Shown in pieces: positions 7,210 to 15,921 of a stretch of DNA of 64,000 bases. Both the position numbers and the translations under genes were made by a program. Origin of the DNA: Caldimonas mangrovi (GTDB lineage Bacteria > Pseudomonadota > Gammaproteobacteria > Burkholderiales > Burkholderiaceae_C); the NCBI RefSeq assembly GCF_023721835.1, contig NZ_JAMKFE010000002.1, forward strand, positions 461,796 through 525,795. Direction: 5' to 3'. How positions within the stretch are numbered: the stretch's first letter is position 1; each line of letters opens with the position of its first letter. Below the pieces are notes generated by a model. That model saw only the letters and a list, made by a program, of their open reading frames with translations. It searched no databases and was not told the origin of the DNA.

Positions 7210-9381
7210 ATGAACGGCAACACAGGTTCCCCGGTGTCGCGGCGCGACTTCCTGCGTGCTGGCGCCGCACTGGGCGGCGGCCTGATGGTCGGCTACGGGA
7301 TTCCGGCTTCCGCATGGGCAGGGCAGGCTGCGCACTATCAGCAGGGCCTGGCCGCAGACGAATTCGCGCCCACGGCCTACGTGCGCATCGCAAGAGACGG
7401 CACGGTGACGGTGCGTTGCGGCAAGGCAGAGATGGGGCAGGGCGTGCTCACTGGCTTCGCGCAGATCGTCGCCGACGAACTCGATGCCGACTGGCAGCGC
7501 GTGCGCGTCGAGCAAGCCCCTGTGCATCTCGACTACGCCAACCCGAACGCGCAAATGATGAACACCGGCGGGTCGACGTCGATCCGCGCCAACTGGATGC
7601 GACTGCGGTTGTCCGGCGCGACGGCCCGGGCCATGCTGGTCGAAGCCGCGGCCCGTGCGTGGCAGGTCGATGTTTCTCTGGTGCAGGCGCGTGCCGGCGA
7701 ACTGACCGCACCGGGCGGTCACCGAGCCGGCTATGGCGAGATGGCCGAGGCGGCAGCGGCGTTGCAGCCGCCTCCGGAGCCGAAGCTGAAGACGCGCGAC
7801 CGCTACACGCTGATCGGGCGTCCGGTGCCGCGCGTCGACACGGCCGCAAAAGTCGACGGCACGGCGAGATTCGGGCTGGACGTGACGCTGCCCGGATTGA
7901 AAACCGCGGTGATCGCCTTTCCGCCCAACCTGGGCGGCCGGCTGGTGCGCTTCGATGCGCAGGCCGCCCTGGCCGTCCCCGGCGTGCGGCAGGTGCTGCC
8001 CGTCACCGCGGGCGTTGCGGTGGTGGCGGATCACACCTGGGCCGCGCTCGAAGGGCGTCGGCGGCTCGAGGTGGAGTGGGCCGACGGGCCGCTGGCCGAC
8101 CTGACGGCCCAGGCGCTGCAGGCGAGCTACGCCGAAGCGCTCGACCGTCCCGGCCTGCTGGACCACGAGCATGGCGTGCCCCCCGAAGGCAGCGGTGTGC
8201 GGATCATCGCGCGCGAGTTCGAGCAGCCGTTTCTCGCGCATGCGTGCATGGAGCCCTTGAACTGCACCGTGCAACTGGACGCCGGCCATGCGCAGGTGTG
8301 GGTCGGCACGCAGAACCCGTCCACGGTGCAGCGCACGGTTGCGCAGATCGCCGGTTTGCCGCCTGGCCGGGTCGAGGTGCACACCACCTTCCTCGGCGGT
8401 GGGTTCGGTCGGCGCGGCACGCTCGACTTCGTCGCGCCGGCCGCGGAAATCGCCAAGGCGGCCGGCGTGCCGGTGAAGCTGGTCTACACGCGCGAAGACG
8501 ACATGAAGGCGGCCCACTACCGCCCCTACAACCGCATCCGTGTGCGCGCCGTCCTGGACCGCGACCAGAAGCTGGTGAGCTTCACCGCGCGCACGGCCGT
8601 GCCCGCCATCTCGAAGTGGACCGGATTCGGTTTCCTGCGCAAGGCCAACGGTGTGGACAACTACGCCACCGAATGTCTGCAGCCTGCCTATGCGATCCCG
8701 CATGTGCGGGTGGAGTGGGTGGAACACGACACGGGCGTGCCGATCTGGTTCTGGCGCACGCCGGGTGGTTCGCAGAACTGCCTGCCGGTCGAGACGGTCA
8801 TCGACGAAGCGGCCCAGCTGGCAGGGCAGGACCCGTACGCGTTCCGCCGCGCCATGCTGGCGGACCGGCCCCGGCACCGCCGGGTGCTCGAGCTGGCGGC
8901 CGAGCAGGCTGGCTGGGGGCAGGCGCTGCCGCCCGGCACTGCGCTGGGCATCGCGATGGTCGAGATCTTCGGCTCGATCGTGGCCGAAGTGGCACGGGTG
9001 CGCCTGGCCGAAGGTCGCCCGGTGGTGGAGCGGGTGACCTGCGCCGTCGACTGCGGCACCGCGATCAATCCACAGCAGGTGGTTGCCCAGATGGAAAGCT
9101 CCATCCTCTACGGCCTGTCGGCCTTGCTGTATGGCGAGGTGGTGATCGACCGCGGGGTGCCCCAGTCATCGAACTTTCACGACTACCCTGTGCTGCGGAT
9201 GACCGAGGCGCCTCGCATCGACGTGCACATCGTCCCTGGCGACGGGCCGCCGGGCGGCATCGGCGAACCGGCCCTGCCGCCGCTGCTTCCGGCCGTCACC
9301 AATGCCTTGTTCCAGCTCACCGGCGAGCGTGTGACGCGGCTGCCGCTGTCGGCCTCGCGGGTTCGATCTCCAGGTGCGTGA
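7210..9381 (+). CDS. Molybdopterin-binding subunit of Ior/aldehyde oxidoreductase-type hydroxylase, copy 1
   Basis: Large catalytic subunit, 723 residues, xanthine dehydrogenase family (IorB/isoquinoline 1-oxidoreductase and periplasmic aldehyde oxidoreductase group). The N-terminus is a twin-arginine signal (SRRDFLRAGAALGGG, 10-24), so the folded enzyme is exported to the periplasm. Molybdopterin-contact motifs include GGGFGRRG near residue 396 and the block GIGEPALPPLLPAVTNALF near 683, whose Glu matches the catalytic base of the family. QNPSTVQRTV and TPGGSQN also fit. The substrate (N-heterocycle or aldehyde) cannot be told from sequence. It is the last gene of a DoxX-IorA-IorB operon. 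Confidence 0.88.
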   Translation: MNGNTGSPVSRRDFLRAGAALGGGLMVGYGIPASAWAGQAAHYQQGLAADEFAPTAYVRIARDGTVTVRCGKAEMGQGVLTGFAQIVADELDADWQRVRVEQAPVHLDYANPNAQMMNTGGSTSIRANWMRLRLSGATARAMLVEAAARAWQVDVSLVQARAGELTAPGGHRAGYGEMAEAAAALQPPPEPKLKTRDRYTLIGRPVPRVDTAAKVDGTARFGLDVTLPGLKTAVIAFPPNLGGRLVRFDAQAALAVPGVRQVLPVTAGVAVVADHTWAALEGRRRLEVEWADGPLADLTAQALQASYAEALDRPGLLDHEHGVPPEGSGVRIIAREFEQPFLAHACMEPLNCTVQLDAGHAQVWVGTQNPSTVQRTVAQIAGLPPGRVEVHTTFLGGGFGRRGTLDFVAPAAEIAKAAGVPVKLVYTREDDMKAAHYRPYNRIRVRAVLDRDQKLVSFTARTAVPAISKWTGFGFLRKANGVDNYATECLQPAYAIPHVRVEWVEHDTGVPIWFWRTPGGSQNCLPVETVIDEAAQLAGQDPYAFRRAMLADRPRHRRVLELAAEQAGWGQALPPGTALGIAMVEIFGSIVAEVARVRLAEGRPVVERVTCAVDCGTAINPQQVVAQMESSILYGLSALLYGEVVIDRGVPQSSNFHDYPVLRMTEAPRIDVHIVPGDGPPGGIGEPALPPLLPAVTNALFQLTGERVTRLPLSASRVRSPGA

Positions 9382-9554
9382 CGTTGCGACGACGCCGCAT
9401 CGAGGCGGTGTCGCCCTCGGCAGTGCGAGAAATCGTGCACCCCTGGCACGTTCGTTACGTAACAGCACTACAACGACGTCACGCAGAGCCGATACAAGGG
9501 CAGGAGCACCGCGGCGCCTCGGCCGCGCGTGCCCGTCGACGAAAGGTCCTGTCC

Positions 9555-10016
9555 ATGTCCGAGCCCCTGCATGCCGAAACTGCCGCGTTGGCCCGCGTGC
9601 GCGCCCTGAGCCGCCAGCCCTGGAGCGACGAGCATGTCGGCGAACTCGACTCGCGCCTGCTGCAGGTGCGCGGCATCCTGAACGTGCTGCTGTTCCAGTA
9701 CGGCCAGCTCGACGGCAGCCGCGAGGAGTGGCGCAGCGGCATGGCGCTGGTGCTGCTGCGCGTGCGCACGCTGCTGGAAGAATGCTGCGCGCTGCTCGAC
9801 GTGCCGGAAGCGCCGGCGACCGGCCTGGCATCGAGGCTGCAGGAGGCGCGTGCGGTGGTCGGCATGATCGAGGAGTGTTTCTTCAAGTTCGAAGGCAGCC
9901 ACGACATGGAGCCGTTCGATGCCGAAACCACTTATGGCACGCTGAGTGCTTGCCATCAGCTCGTGGCGGAGGCCTTTCTGATCATCCGCGCCCCGGTGTC
10001 CGCCGTGCAGCACTGA
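9555..10016 (+). CDS. Hypothetical 153-residue protein, helical, unrecognised family
   Basis: I do not recognise a family. The ATG at 9555 follows GAAAGG. The protein is acidic to neutral, rich in Leu, Glu, Ala and Arg with heptad-like Leu spacing, and has no signal peptide or membrane segment. Features seen: ELDSRLLQVRGILNVLLFQY near 31-50, LEECCALLDV in the middle and IEECFFKFEG near 105, so Cys and acidic pairs recur. Its codon third positions are GC-rich like its neighbours. It sits between the first IorAB operon and a FkbM methyltransferase, and 173 bases after iorB1, so its co-transcription is uncertain. The pattern looks like a small all-helical cytoplasmic protein. Confidence 0.6.
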   Translation: MSEPLHAETAALARVRALSRQPWSDEHVGELDSRLLQVRGILNVLLFQYGQLDGSREEWRSGMALVLLRVRTLLEECCALLDVPEAPATGLASRLQEARAVVGMIEECFFKFEGSHDMEPFDAETTYGTLSACHQLVAEAFLIIRAPVSAVQH

Positions 10017-10177
10017 CCGCTCGCTGCAGCGGCGTCCCGCCCTCCGCGGGACATTCACCCAGGCAACACTTCGCATCAGTGTTTCCCTTCGCGTCGCGCT
10101 ACCGTCCCTGCGGTGGCGCTGCCGCTGCTGCGCCTCCCACACGGCATTGCACTGCATGCCAGGCCACGGGAGTCTCG

Positions 10178-10984
10178 ATGAACCGAGCGTTGAAAGAGAT
10201 CGCGAAAGCCATGCTGCCGGCGTCGGTGGTGGCCGAGTGGCAGGTGCGGCGGGCCCTGCGTGGAGCCCCTGACGCGGAACTGCAATTGCTGCCGGCGCTG
10301 GCTCGCGGCGGCGTGTTTCTCGACGTCGGCGCCAACATGGGCAGTTGGTGCGGCCAGGCGGCGCGGGCGTTTGCCGAGGTGCACGCGTTCGAGCCGATCG
10401 CCTCGCTCGCAGCAGCGCTGCGGCGGGCAGCGCCGCCGAACGTGGTGGTGCACGAGCTGGCGCTGTCCGACCGCGAGGGCCATGGACGGTTTGCGGTGCC
10501 CATCTACGGCGGCCGCGCCGTCACCACGCGTGCCTCGCTGGAGCGCGGCGCGAACATCGGCGTCGACGGTGAAGCCGTGCACGAGGTGCGGCTGGCGCGC
10601 CTGGACAGCCTGGCGCTGCTGGACGTCGACGTCGTCAAGATCGACGTCGAAGGGCACGAGGCGGCGGTGATCGCCGGCGCGCGCGAGACCCTGGCGCGCG
10701 AGCGGCCGACGCTGATCGTCGAGATCGAGGAGCGCCACCACGCGGGCCGGTCGGAAGACATCATCGGCAGTCTCGTGTCGCAGGGCTACTTCTGCTGCTA
10801 CCTGCGCGACGCACGCATCGAGAACTACCGCACCGGCTCGATCGGCGAGCTGCAGCCACCCGACAGGCGGCCGGTGCCCGGCCGGTCTGCCGGGCACTAC
10901 GTCAACAACTTCATCTTCGTGCCGGTCGAACGCGGGCACGAGATCGAGGCCATGGAGCGCTTCATCGCGCGGCGACCACACTGA
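10178..10984 (+). CDS. FkbM-family methyltransferase
   Basis: 268-residue SAM-dependent O-methyltransferase of the FkbM family. Motif I is FLDVGANMGSW (near 47-57), the acidic ribose contact is in HAFEPIA, and the family block DVVKIDVEGHEAAVIAGA lies near residues 151-168. FkbM proteins methylate sugar or polyketide hydroxyl groups; in proteobacteria they often act on surface glycans. No glycan gene is nearby, so the substrate is unknown. The ATG at 10178 was chosen as the start that gives the family length. Its end overlaps the convergent molybdenum hydroxylase gene by 23 bases. Confidence 0.85.
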   Translation: MNRALKEIAKAMLPASVVAEWQVRRALRGAPDAELQLLPALARGGVFLDVGANMGSWCGQAARAFAEVHAFEPIASLAAALRRAAPPNVVVHELALSDREGHGRFAVPIYGGRAVTTRASLERGANIGVDGEAVHEVRLARLDSLALLDVDVVKIDVEGHEAAVIAGARETLARERPTLIVEIEERHHAGRSEDIIGSLVSQGYFCCYLRDARIENYRTGSIGELQPPDRRPVPGRSAGHYVNNFIFVPVERGHEIEAMERFIARRPH

Positions 10985-13181
10985 CCGGCCGCAGTGTCCG
11001 CGCCACCGGCAGTTCGCGCACGCGCTGCCCTGTGGCGGCGAACAGCGCATTGCACAGAGCGGGTGCCACCGGCGGCACCCCCGGCTCGCCCAGCCCACCC
11101 CACGGGGCATCGCTGGCGAGGAAGTGCACCTCGATCACGGGCGTGCGTGCCATCGTCATCAGCGGGTAGTCCTGGAAGCCACGCTGCACGACCGCCCCGC
11201 CATCGAGCGTGATCTGTTCGGCCAGCGCGGCGCTCAGGCCCATCAGCACGGCGCCTTCGACCTGCTGCGCTGCGGTGTCGGGGTGGCAGAGGCCGCCGCA
11301 GTCGATCACCGCCACCACGCGGTGTACACGAGTCGTGCCGTCTGCGTCGACCGACGCCTCGATGACATGTGCCGCGATCGAGCCAAAGGACTCCACCAGC
11401 GCGATGCCGCGCCCGCGGCCAGGCGGCAGTGCACCGCCCCAGCCGGCCCGCTCGGCGGCCGTCTCGAGCACACGGCGGTGGCGCGAGCCGGTGGGCAGCA
11501 GGTCACGCCGGTACTCGTAGGGGTCGCGCCCGGCGGCGTGGGCCAGTTCGTCGATGAAAGACTCGGTGTAGAAGCCGTGCTGCGTGTGGTTGACGCTGCG
11601 CCATGAGCCGCGCCGCACGTGGCCCGGCGCCTCGACCGCGTGGACGGCCTGGTGAGGGATCCCGTACGGCAGGTGGTAGCCCTCGGACGGCGATGTCACG
11701 CCTTCGACGAAGCGCTGCCACCAGGCCTGCGGCTTGCCGTCGGCGCTCAGCGTCGCGCGCATCAGCGTCGACGTGGCGGGCCGATAGCTGCCCTGGGCGA
11801 AGTCTTCCTCGCGGCTCCAGATCAGCTTGACCGGGTGCGGCGACATCTCCATCGCCGCGCGGACCACCTGGACGAGATGGTGCGAACTCTTCGGCAAGCG
11901 GCGCCCGTAGGAGCCGCCGATCGGAAACGGCACGAACTCGACCATGGCCGCGGGCAAGCCCGAAAGCTTCGCCAGCTCGGCACGGGTGGACAGGGCGTCC
12001 TGCTCGCCGGCCCACACCGTGAGCCGGCCGTCCTTGAACTGGCCGGTGGCGTTGATCGGCTCCATGGCCGCGTGGTGGAGCATCGGCACCCGGTAGCGGC
12101 GTTCGATGACCCGTTCGCGCGGGGTCTCCCACAACAGGTCTTCGGCGTCGCCGATGGCGACCAGCGATCGGCTCGGCCCCTCGGCGAGTGCGCGCTGCTG
12201 CCACTCGAACAGTCGCTCGTGCGTGACGCCGCCGTGGCCGCCGTCGGTGAACGCGGGCTGCAGCGCCGCCAGCCCCAGCCGGGCCGACGGGTAGTCGCGC
12301 GCCACGACGAGCACCGCATCGTCGAGCGGAATCACGCGCTCTACGCCGGGCTGTGCCAGTGCTGCGGCAGGGTTGACCGACGCCAATCTGCCGCCGTGCA
12401 CCGGCGCGGCCCGGACGGTGGCGTAGCGCATGCCTGGCAGACGCACGTCGATGCCGTAGCGGGTGCGGCCGGTGGTCTTGTCGGGGATGTCCAGCCGTGG
12501 CACGGCCCGTCCGATCAGGCGGAATTCGGCGGCGTTCTTCAAGCGCGGGCTGGCCGGCACGTTCAGCTCGCTGGCGGCGGCGGCCAGCTCGCCGTAGCGC
12601 GCGCTGCGGCCGCTGGTGGCATGGCTCACGACACCGCTTGCGGCTTGCAGCTCGCGCACCGGCACCTTCCATTCGCGCGCAGCCGCCTGCAGCAGCATGC
12701 TGCGCGCCGCAGCGCCGACGACGCGCATGCCGACCTGCCCGGTGAAGCGCACCGCGGTCGAGCCGCCGGTGATCTGCAGGTTGACGATGCGCGCGGCCAG
12801 GCCAAAGCCTGTGTCGACGACGCCGTCGGTGAAGGCCGGCAGCCGGCGGTTGCGCAACACCCAGCCTTCAGCGAGAAAGCGGTTGGCGAACGCCTTGTCC
12901 GCGGGCGCCCGTTCGGTGCGGACATGATCCCAATCGGCATCCAGCTCGTCGGCGAGCATCATCGCGAGCGCCGTGTGCGTGCCCTGACCCATGTCGCAGT
13001 GCGGCACCAGCACGGTGACACTGTCGTCGGTGCCGATCTTGACCCAGCCGGCCAGCACGCTCTGGCCCGGCCCCGCGGCGGCACGGGCTTCGGCGGCGGT
13101 GTAGTGCGTCCAGGCCTGGTAGCCCAGCGCCAGGCCGCCGGCCCCGGCGGCGGAGCTGAGCAGGAAGGATCTGCGGTTCAT
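10962..13181 (-). CDS. Molybdopterin-binding subunit of Ior-type hydroxylase, copy 2
   Basis: 739-residue catalytic subunit of a second periplasmic molybdenum hydroxylase. A twin-arginine signal opens the protein (NRRSFLLSSAAGAGGLALGY, 2-21). Molybdopterin-site motifs are GGSYGRRLPKS near 421 and GGLGEPGVPPVAPALCNALF near 694, where the Glu matches the catalytic base. It differs clearly from copy 1 (for example GGSYGRR against GGGFGRR), so the two are not a recent duplication. Ten bases separate it from its iron-sulfur partner upstream. The locus is divergent from a two-component system, which suggests signal-controlled expression. Substrate unknown. Confidence 0.88.
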   Translation of the reverse strand: MNRRSFLLSSAAGAGGLALGYQAWTHYTAAEARAAAGPGQSVLAGWVKIGTDDSVTVLVPHCDMGQGTHTALAMMLADELDADWDHVRTERAPADKAFANRFLAEGWVLRNRRLPAFTDGVVDTGFGLAARIVNLQITGGSTAVRFTGQVGMRVVGAAARSMLLQAAAREWKVPVRELQAASGVVSHATSGRSARYGELAAAASELNVPASPRLKNAAEFRLIGRAVPRLDIPDKTTGRTRYGIDVRLPGMRYATVRAAPVHGGRLASVNPAAALAQPGVERVIPLDDAVLVVARDYPSARLGLAALQPAFTDGGHGGVTHERLFEWQQRALAEGPSRSLVAIGDAEDLLWETPRERVIERRYRVPMLHHAAMEPINATGQFKDGRLTVWAGEQDALSTRAELAKLSGLPAAMVEFVPFPIGGSYGRRLPKSSHHLVQVVRAAMEMSPHPVKLIWSREEDFAQGSYRPATSTLMRATLSADGKPQAWWQRFVEGVTSPSEGYHLPYGIPHQAVHAVEAPGHVRRGSWRSVNHTQHGFYTESFIDELAHAAGRDPYEYRRDLLPTGSRHRRVLETAAERAGWGGALPPGRGRGIALVESFGSIAAHVIEASVDADGTTRVHRVVAVIDCGGLCHPDTAAQQVEGAVLMGLSAALAEQITLDGGAVVQRGFQDYPLMTMARTPVIEVHFLASDAPWGGLGEPGVPPVAPALCNALFAATGQRVRELPVARTLRPVSVVAAR

Positions 13182-13191
13182 GCCGTACTCC

Positions 13192-13659
13192 TCACGCGCT
13201 GCGCGCGGCGTCGTGGATCGCGCGGCGCACGCGCGGGTAGGTGCCGCAGCGGCACAGGTTGGTCATGGCCTCGTCGATCTCGGCGTCACTCGGCTGCGGC
13301 GACCTGCGCAGCAGCGCGGCGGCCGCCATCAACATGCCCGACTGGCAATAGCCGCACTGCGGCACTTGCGCTGCGATCCAGGCCTTCTGCAACGGGTGCA
13401 GTTCACCGTCCGGCACACCCTCGCTGGCCGCCAGGCCCTCGATCGTGACGATGCGGTGCCCGCTGGCCCGAGCCGCCGGCAGCGTGCACGAGCGCACCGC
13501 CTGACCGTCCAGATGCACGGTACAGGCGCCGCATGCACCGACGCCGCAGCCGAACTTCACGCCGGTGAAACCGAGGTCTTCGCGCAGCACCCACAACAGC
13601 GGTGCCTGCGGGTCGGACTCGCTGGCATGGAGACGACCGTTGACGTGCAGCTCGATCAT
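13192..13659 (-). CDS. (2Fe-2S)-binding subunit of molybdenum hydroxylase (IorA-like), copy 2
   Basis: 155-residue partner of copy 2. The first cluster uses Cys38, Cys43, Cys46 and Cys58 ([17 protein letters not shown]); the second uses Cys102, Cys105, Cys136 and Cys138 (QCGYCQSG and LCRCGTY). The ATG at 13659 is selected because AGGAG lies just upstream; a longer frame to 13710 has no ribosome site. It is the first gene of a two-gene operon and starts 145 bases from the divergent response regulator, with a QseB/PmrA-type box between them. Confidence 0.9.
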   Translation of the reverse strand: MIELHVNGRLHASESDPQAPLLWVLREDLGFTGVKFGCGVGACGACTVHLDGQAVRSCTLPAARASGHRIVTIEGLAASEGVPDGELHPLQKAWIAAQVPQCGYCQSGMLMAAAALLRRSPQPSDAEIDEAMTNLCRCGTYPRVRRAIHDAARSA

Positions 13660-13743
13660 GGGGGGCTCCTCGCTCGTACTCGTTGGCACCTTGGCCGGAC
13701 AGGTGGACAATGCGCCGTTCGGCGCCGATTCTGGGAAGCGGGA

Positions 13744-13760
13744 TTTAAGAAGTCTTTAAT
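13744..13760 (+). promoter_or_regulatory. QseB/PmrA-type box: TTTAAG-N5-TTTAAT direct repeat
   Basis: Two hexamers, TTTAAG (13744-13749) and TTTAAT (13755-13760), are separated by exactly five bases. This fits the published PmrA/QseB box (C/T TTAA G/T, five bases, repeat). It is an AT-rich island in GC-rich DNA, 44 bases before the response regulator at 13805 and 84 bases before the divergent iorA copy 2. The neighbouring response regulator is of that same subfamily, so autoregulation and control of the hydroxylase are likely. The match is seen; binding is inferred. Confidence 0.65.
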
Positions 13761-13804
13761 GGCCGCTCCGCACACTACGCGGCGTAGCGATGACGAGGTG
13801 AGCC

Positions 13805-14470
13805 ATGCAACTGTTGCTGGTGGAAGACGACGAGATGTTGGGCGAGGCGGTACGCAACCGCCTGCAGAAAGCCGACTGGCGGGTCGACTGGGCCAAGGAC
13901 GCGCCGGGCGCCCGCCTGGCGCTGACCGACCACGGCTATGACGCCGTGCTGCTCGATATCGGCCTGCCCGGCGGCTCGGGCCTGGGCGTGCTGCAGCACA
14001 TGCGCTCGCGCTACGACCCCACGCCGGTGCTGATCGTCACGGCGCGCGACCAACTGAGCGAGCGCATCCAGGGCCTCGATGCCGGGGCCGACGACTACAT
14101 CGTCAAGCCGTTCCAGCTCGACGAACTCGGTGCGCGCATCCGCGCCGTGGTGCGACGCAGCCAGGGGCGCGTCTCGCCGCTGATCACCTATCGCGACATC
14201 ACGGTCGACCCGGCACGCCGCGCGGTCAGCCGCGAGGGCGAACGCGTGTCGCTGAGCGTGCATGAATACCGCACGCTGCTCGCGCTGATGGAAAAGCGCG
14301 GCTGGGTCGTCACGCGCGACCAGCTCGAGGACGCCGTCTACGGCGGCAGCAGCAGCATCGAAAGCAACACCATTGCCGTCTACGTGCACCAGTTGCGCCG
14401 CAAGCTCGGCGACGACCTGATCGTCACCGTGCACGGCTTCGGCTACCGCATCGGCGAGGAACGGGCGTGA
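13805..14470 (+). CDS. OmpR-family response regulator, QseB/PmrA-like
   Basis: 221-residue two-component regulator. Receiver domain: acidic pocket VEDDE (6-10), phospho-acceptor Asp51 in LLDIGLPG, switch region VTAR, conserved Lys101 in DDYIVKPF. The C-terminal winged helix (about 125-218) has the DNA-binding pattern RDQLEDAVYGG and IAVYVHQLRRKLG, ending VHGFGYRIG, typical of QseB/PmrA/TctD regulators. Its last bases overlap the kinase start (GTGA). A QseB-type direct repeat lies upstream. Likely targets are its own operon and the divergent iorAB copy 2. Confidence 0.9.
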   Translation: MQLLLVEDDEMLGEAVRNRLQKADWRVDWAKDAPGARLALTDHGYDAVLLDIGLPGGSGLGVLQHMRSRYDPTPVLIVTARDQLSERIQGLDAGADDYIVKPFQLDELGARIRAVVRRSQGRVSPLITYRDITVDPARRAVSREGERVSLSVHEYRTLLALMEKRGWVVTRDQLEDAVYGGSSSIESNTIAVYVHQLRRKLGDDLIVTVHGFGYRIGEERA

Positions 14471-15915
14471 AGAAGAGCCCTTGCGTCAAGTTCCACTCGC
14501 TGCGGGTGCGGCTGCTGGTGGTCGTGCTGTCCACGCTGCTGGTGTTCTGGGTCGTCTGGATCGGCTGCCAGGTGGTCACGATGAGCCGGCACCAGACCGG
14601 GCAGTGGGACAGCATGCTGCGCGACATCGGCACGCAGATCGTGCTGTCGATGCCGACCGAACTGGGACGCCTGAGCACCAGCGAACGCTTCTCACTGCCG
14701 GTCAACCAAAGCTACAAGGGCGACAAGATCAGTTTCCAGGCGTGGCTGCACGGCAAGCGGCTGGCGTTCACTTCGCCTGGTGCGCCGGACACGCCGCTGA
14801 AGCCGGACTTCGCCGACGGCTTTGCCGAGACCACTGTCGACGGCGAGCGCTGGCGCGTCTATGCGGTGTCGGACGCCACCGGGGCCTTGCAGGTGCAGGT
14901 CGGCAAGCCGAAAACCGTGCTGATGGCCGACCTGGAGCGCTGGTCGACCCTGAGCCTCACCACCGCGGTGCTGGTGCTGCTGCTGCTGAAAGCCTCGATC
15001 TGGGGCGTGGTGCACTGGTCCTTCAAGCCCGTGACGGCGGTCCAGCGTGCGCTGCGCACCCGCAGTCCGCTCGATTTCCACCCGTTGCCGACAGAACGGC
15101 TGCCCAACGAGGTGCGGCCGCTGGTGGCGTCGTTCAACACCCTGCTGAGCCAGCTCGACACGGCGATGCAGACGGAGAAGCGCTTCATTGCCGATGCCGC
15201 TCATGAACTGCGTACGCCACTGGCCGCGCTGCTGGCACATGCGCAGCTTGCGGCCGAGGCCGACGATCCCCAGGAGGCCAAGGCCGCGCTGCGGCGACTC
15301 ACGGCCGGCGTCGAGCGCAGCGCGCGGCTGTCCGAGCAGTTGCTCGATCTCGCGCGCGTCGACGTCTCCAAGCCCGGCCAGAGCGAGACGGTGCCGCTGT
15401 ACGAAACGGTCGAGATGGTGGTGCGCGACTTCGAGATGGTGGCGGTGCAGAAGAAGCAGCGCATCGTGCTCGACCTCGAGCCGTGCACCGTGGCCGGACA
15501 TGTCGACGCGATCGGCATCCTGGTGCGCAACCTGGTCGACAACGCGCTGCGCTACACGCCTGCGAGCGGCCGTTGTGTCGTCTCGTGCCGTACCGAAGCG
15601 GTCGACGGCCGCGACGTGGTGCGCCTGAAGGTCGCCGACAACGGTCCTGGTGTGCCGGTCGACGAGCGCGAGCGCATCTTCGACCGCTTCTACCGCGTGC
15701 CTGGCACCGGCGAGCGCGGCAGCGGCATCGGCCTGTCGCTGGTGGCGCGCATCGCGCAGATGCACGGTGCGCGCATCTGCGTCGGCGAAGGCATCGACGG
15801 CCGTGGCTTCGGCATCTGGCTCGACTTCGAGCCGGCGCCGCAGGCACCGGTGCGGCCGGCCCCTCGCGAACCGCAACCGCCGCTGGCGCCCGGGCGTGCG
15901 CCGCAGGCCGCCTGA
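14467..15915 (+). CDS. Sensor histidine kinase, QseC-like
   Basis: 482-residue membrane kinase starting with GTG that overlaps the regulator stop. The first helix is at about 14-34 and the second at about 158-178, enclosing a ~120-residue periplasmic sensor. A short linker leads to the H-box DAAHELRTPL with phospho-acceptor His246. The N-box is RNLVDNALRYTP, and ATP-binding boxes are DNGPGVP and GSGIGLSLV. The C-terminal ~25 residues are Pro/Arg-rich, beyond the kinase core. The ligand is unknown. Only six bases separate it from the XdhC gene, so kinase and maturation factor are probably on one transcript. Confidence 0.9.
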   Translation: MKKSPCVKFHSLRVRLLVVVLSTLLVFWVVWIGCQVVTMSRHQTGQWDSMLRDIGTQIVLSMPTELGRLSTSERFSLPVNQSYKGDKISFQAWLHGKRLAFTSPGAPDTPLKPDFADGFAETTVDGERWRVYAVSDATGALQVQVGKPKTVLMADLERWSTLSLTTAVLVLLLLKASIWGVVHWSFKPVTAVQRALRTRSPLDFHPLPTERLPNEVRPLVASFNTLLSQLDTAMQTEKRFIADAAHELRTPLAALLAHAQLAAEADDPQEAKAALRRLTAGVERSARLSEQLLDLARVDVSKPGQSETVPLYETVEMVVRDFEMVAVQKKQRIVLDLEPCTVAGHVDAIGILVRNLVDNALRYTPASGRCVVSCRTEAVDGRDVVRLKVADNGPGVPVDERERIFDRFYRVPGTGERGSGIGLSLVARIAQMHGARICVGEGIDGRGFGIWLDFEPAPQAPVRPAPREPQPPLAPGRAPQAA

Positions 15916-15921
15916 GCACGG

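Noticed and set aside
9454..9463. Palindrome GTTACGTAAC after iorB copy 1
   Set aside because: Ten bases, no nearby regulator of matching type and no second copy in the gap.
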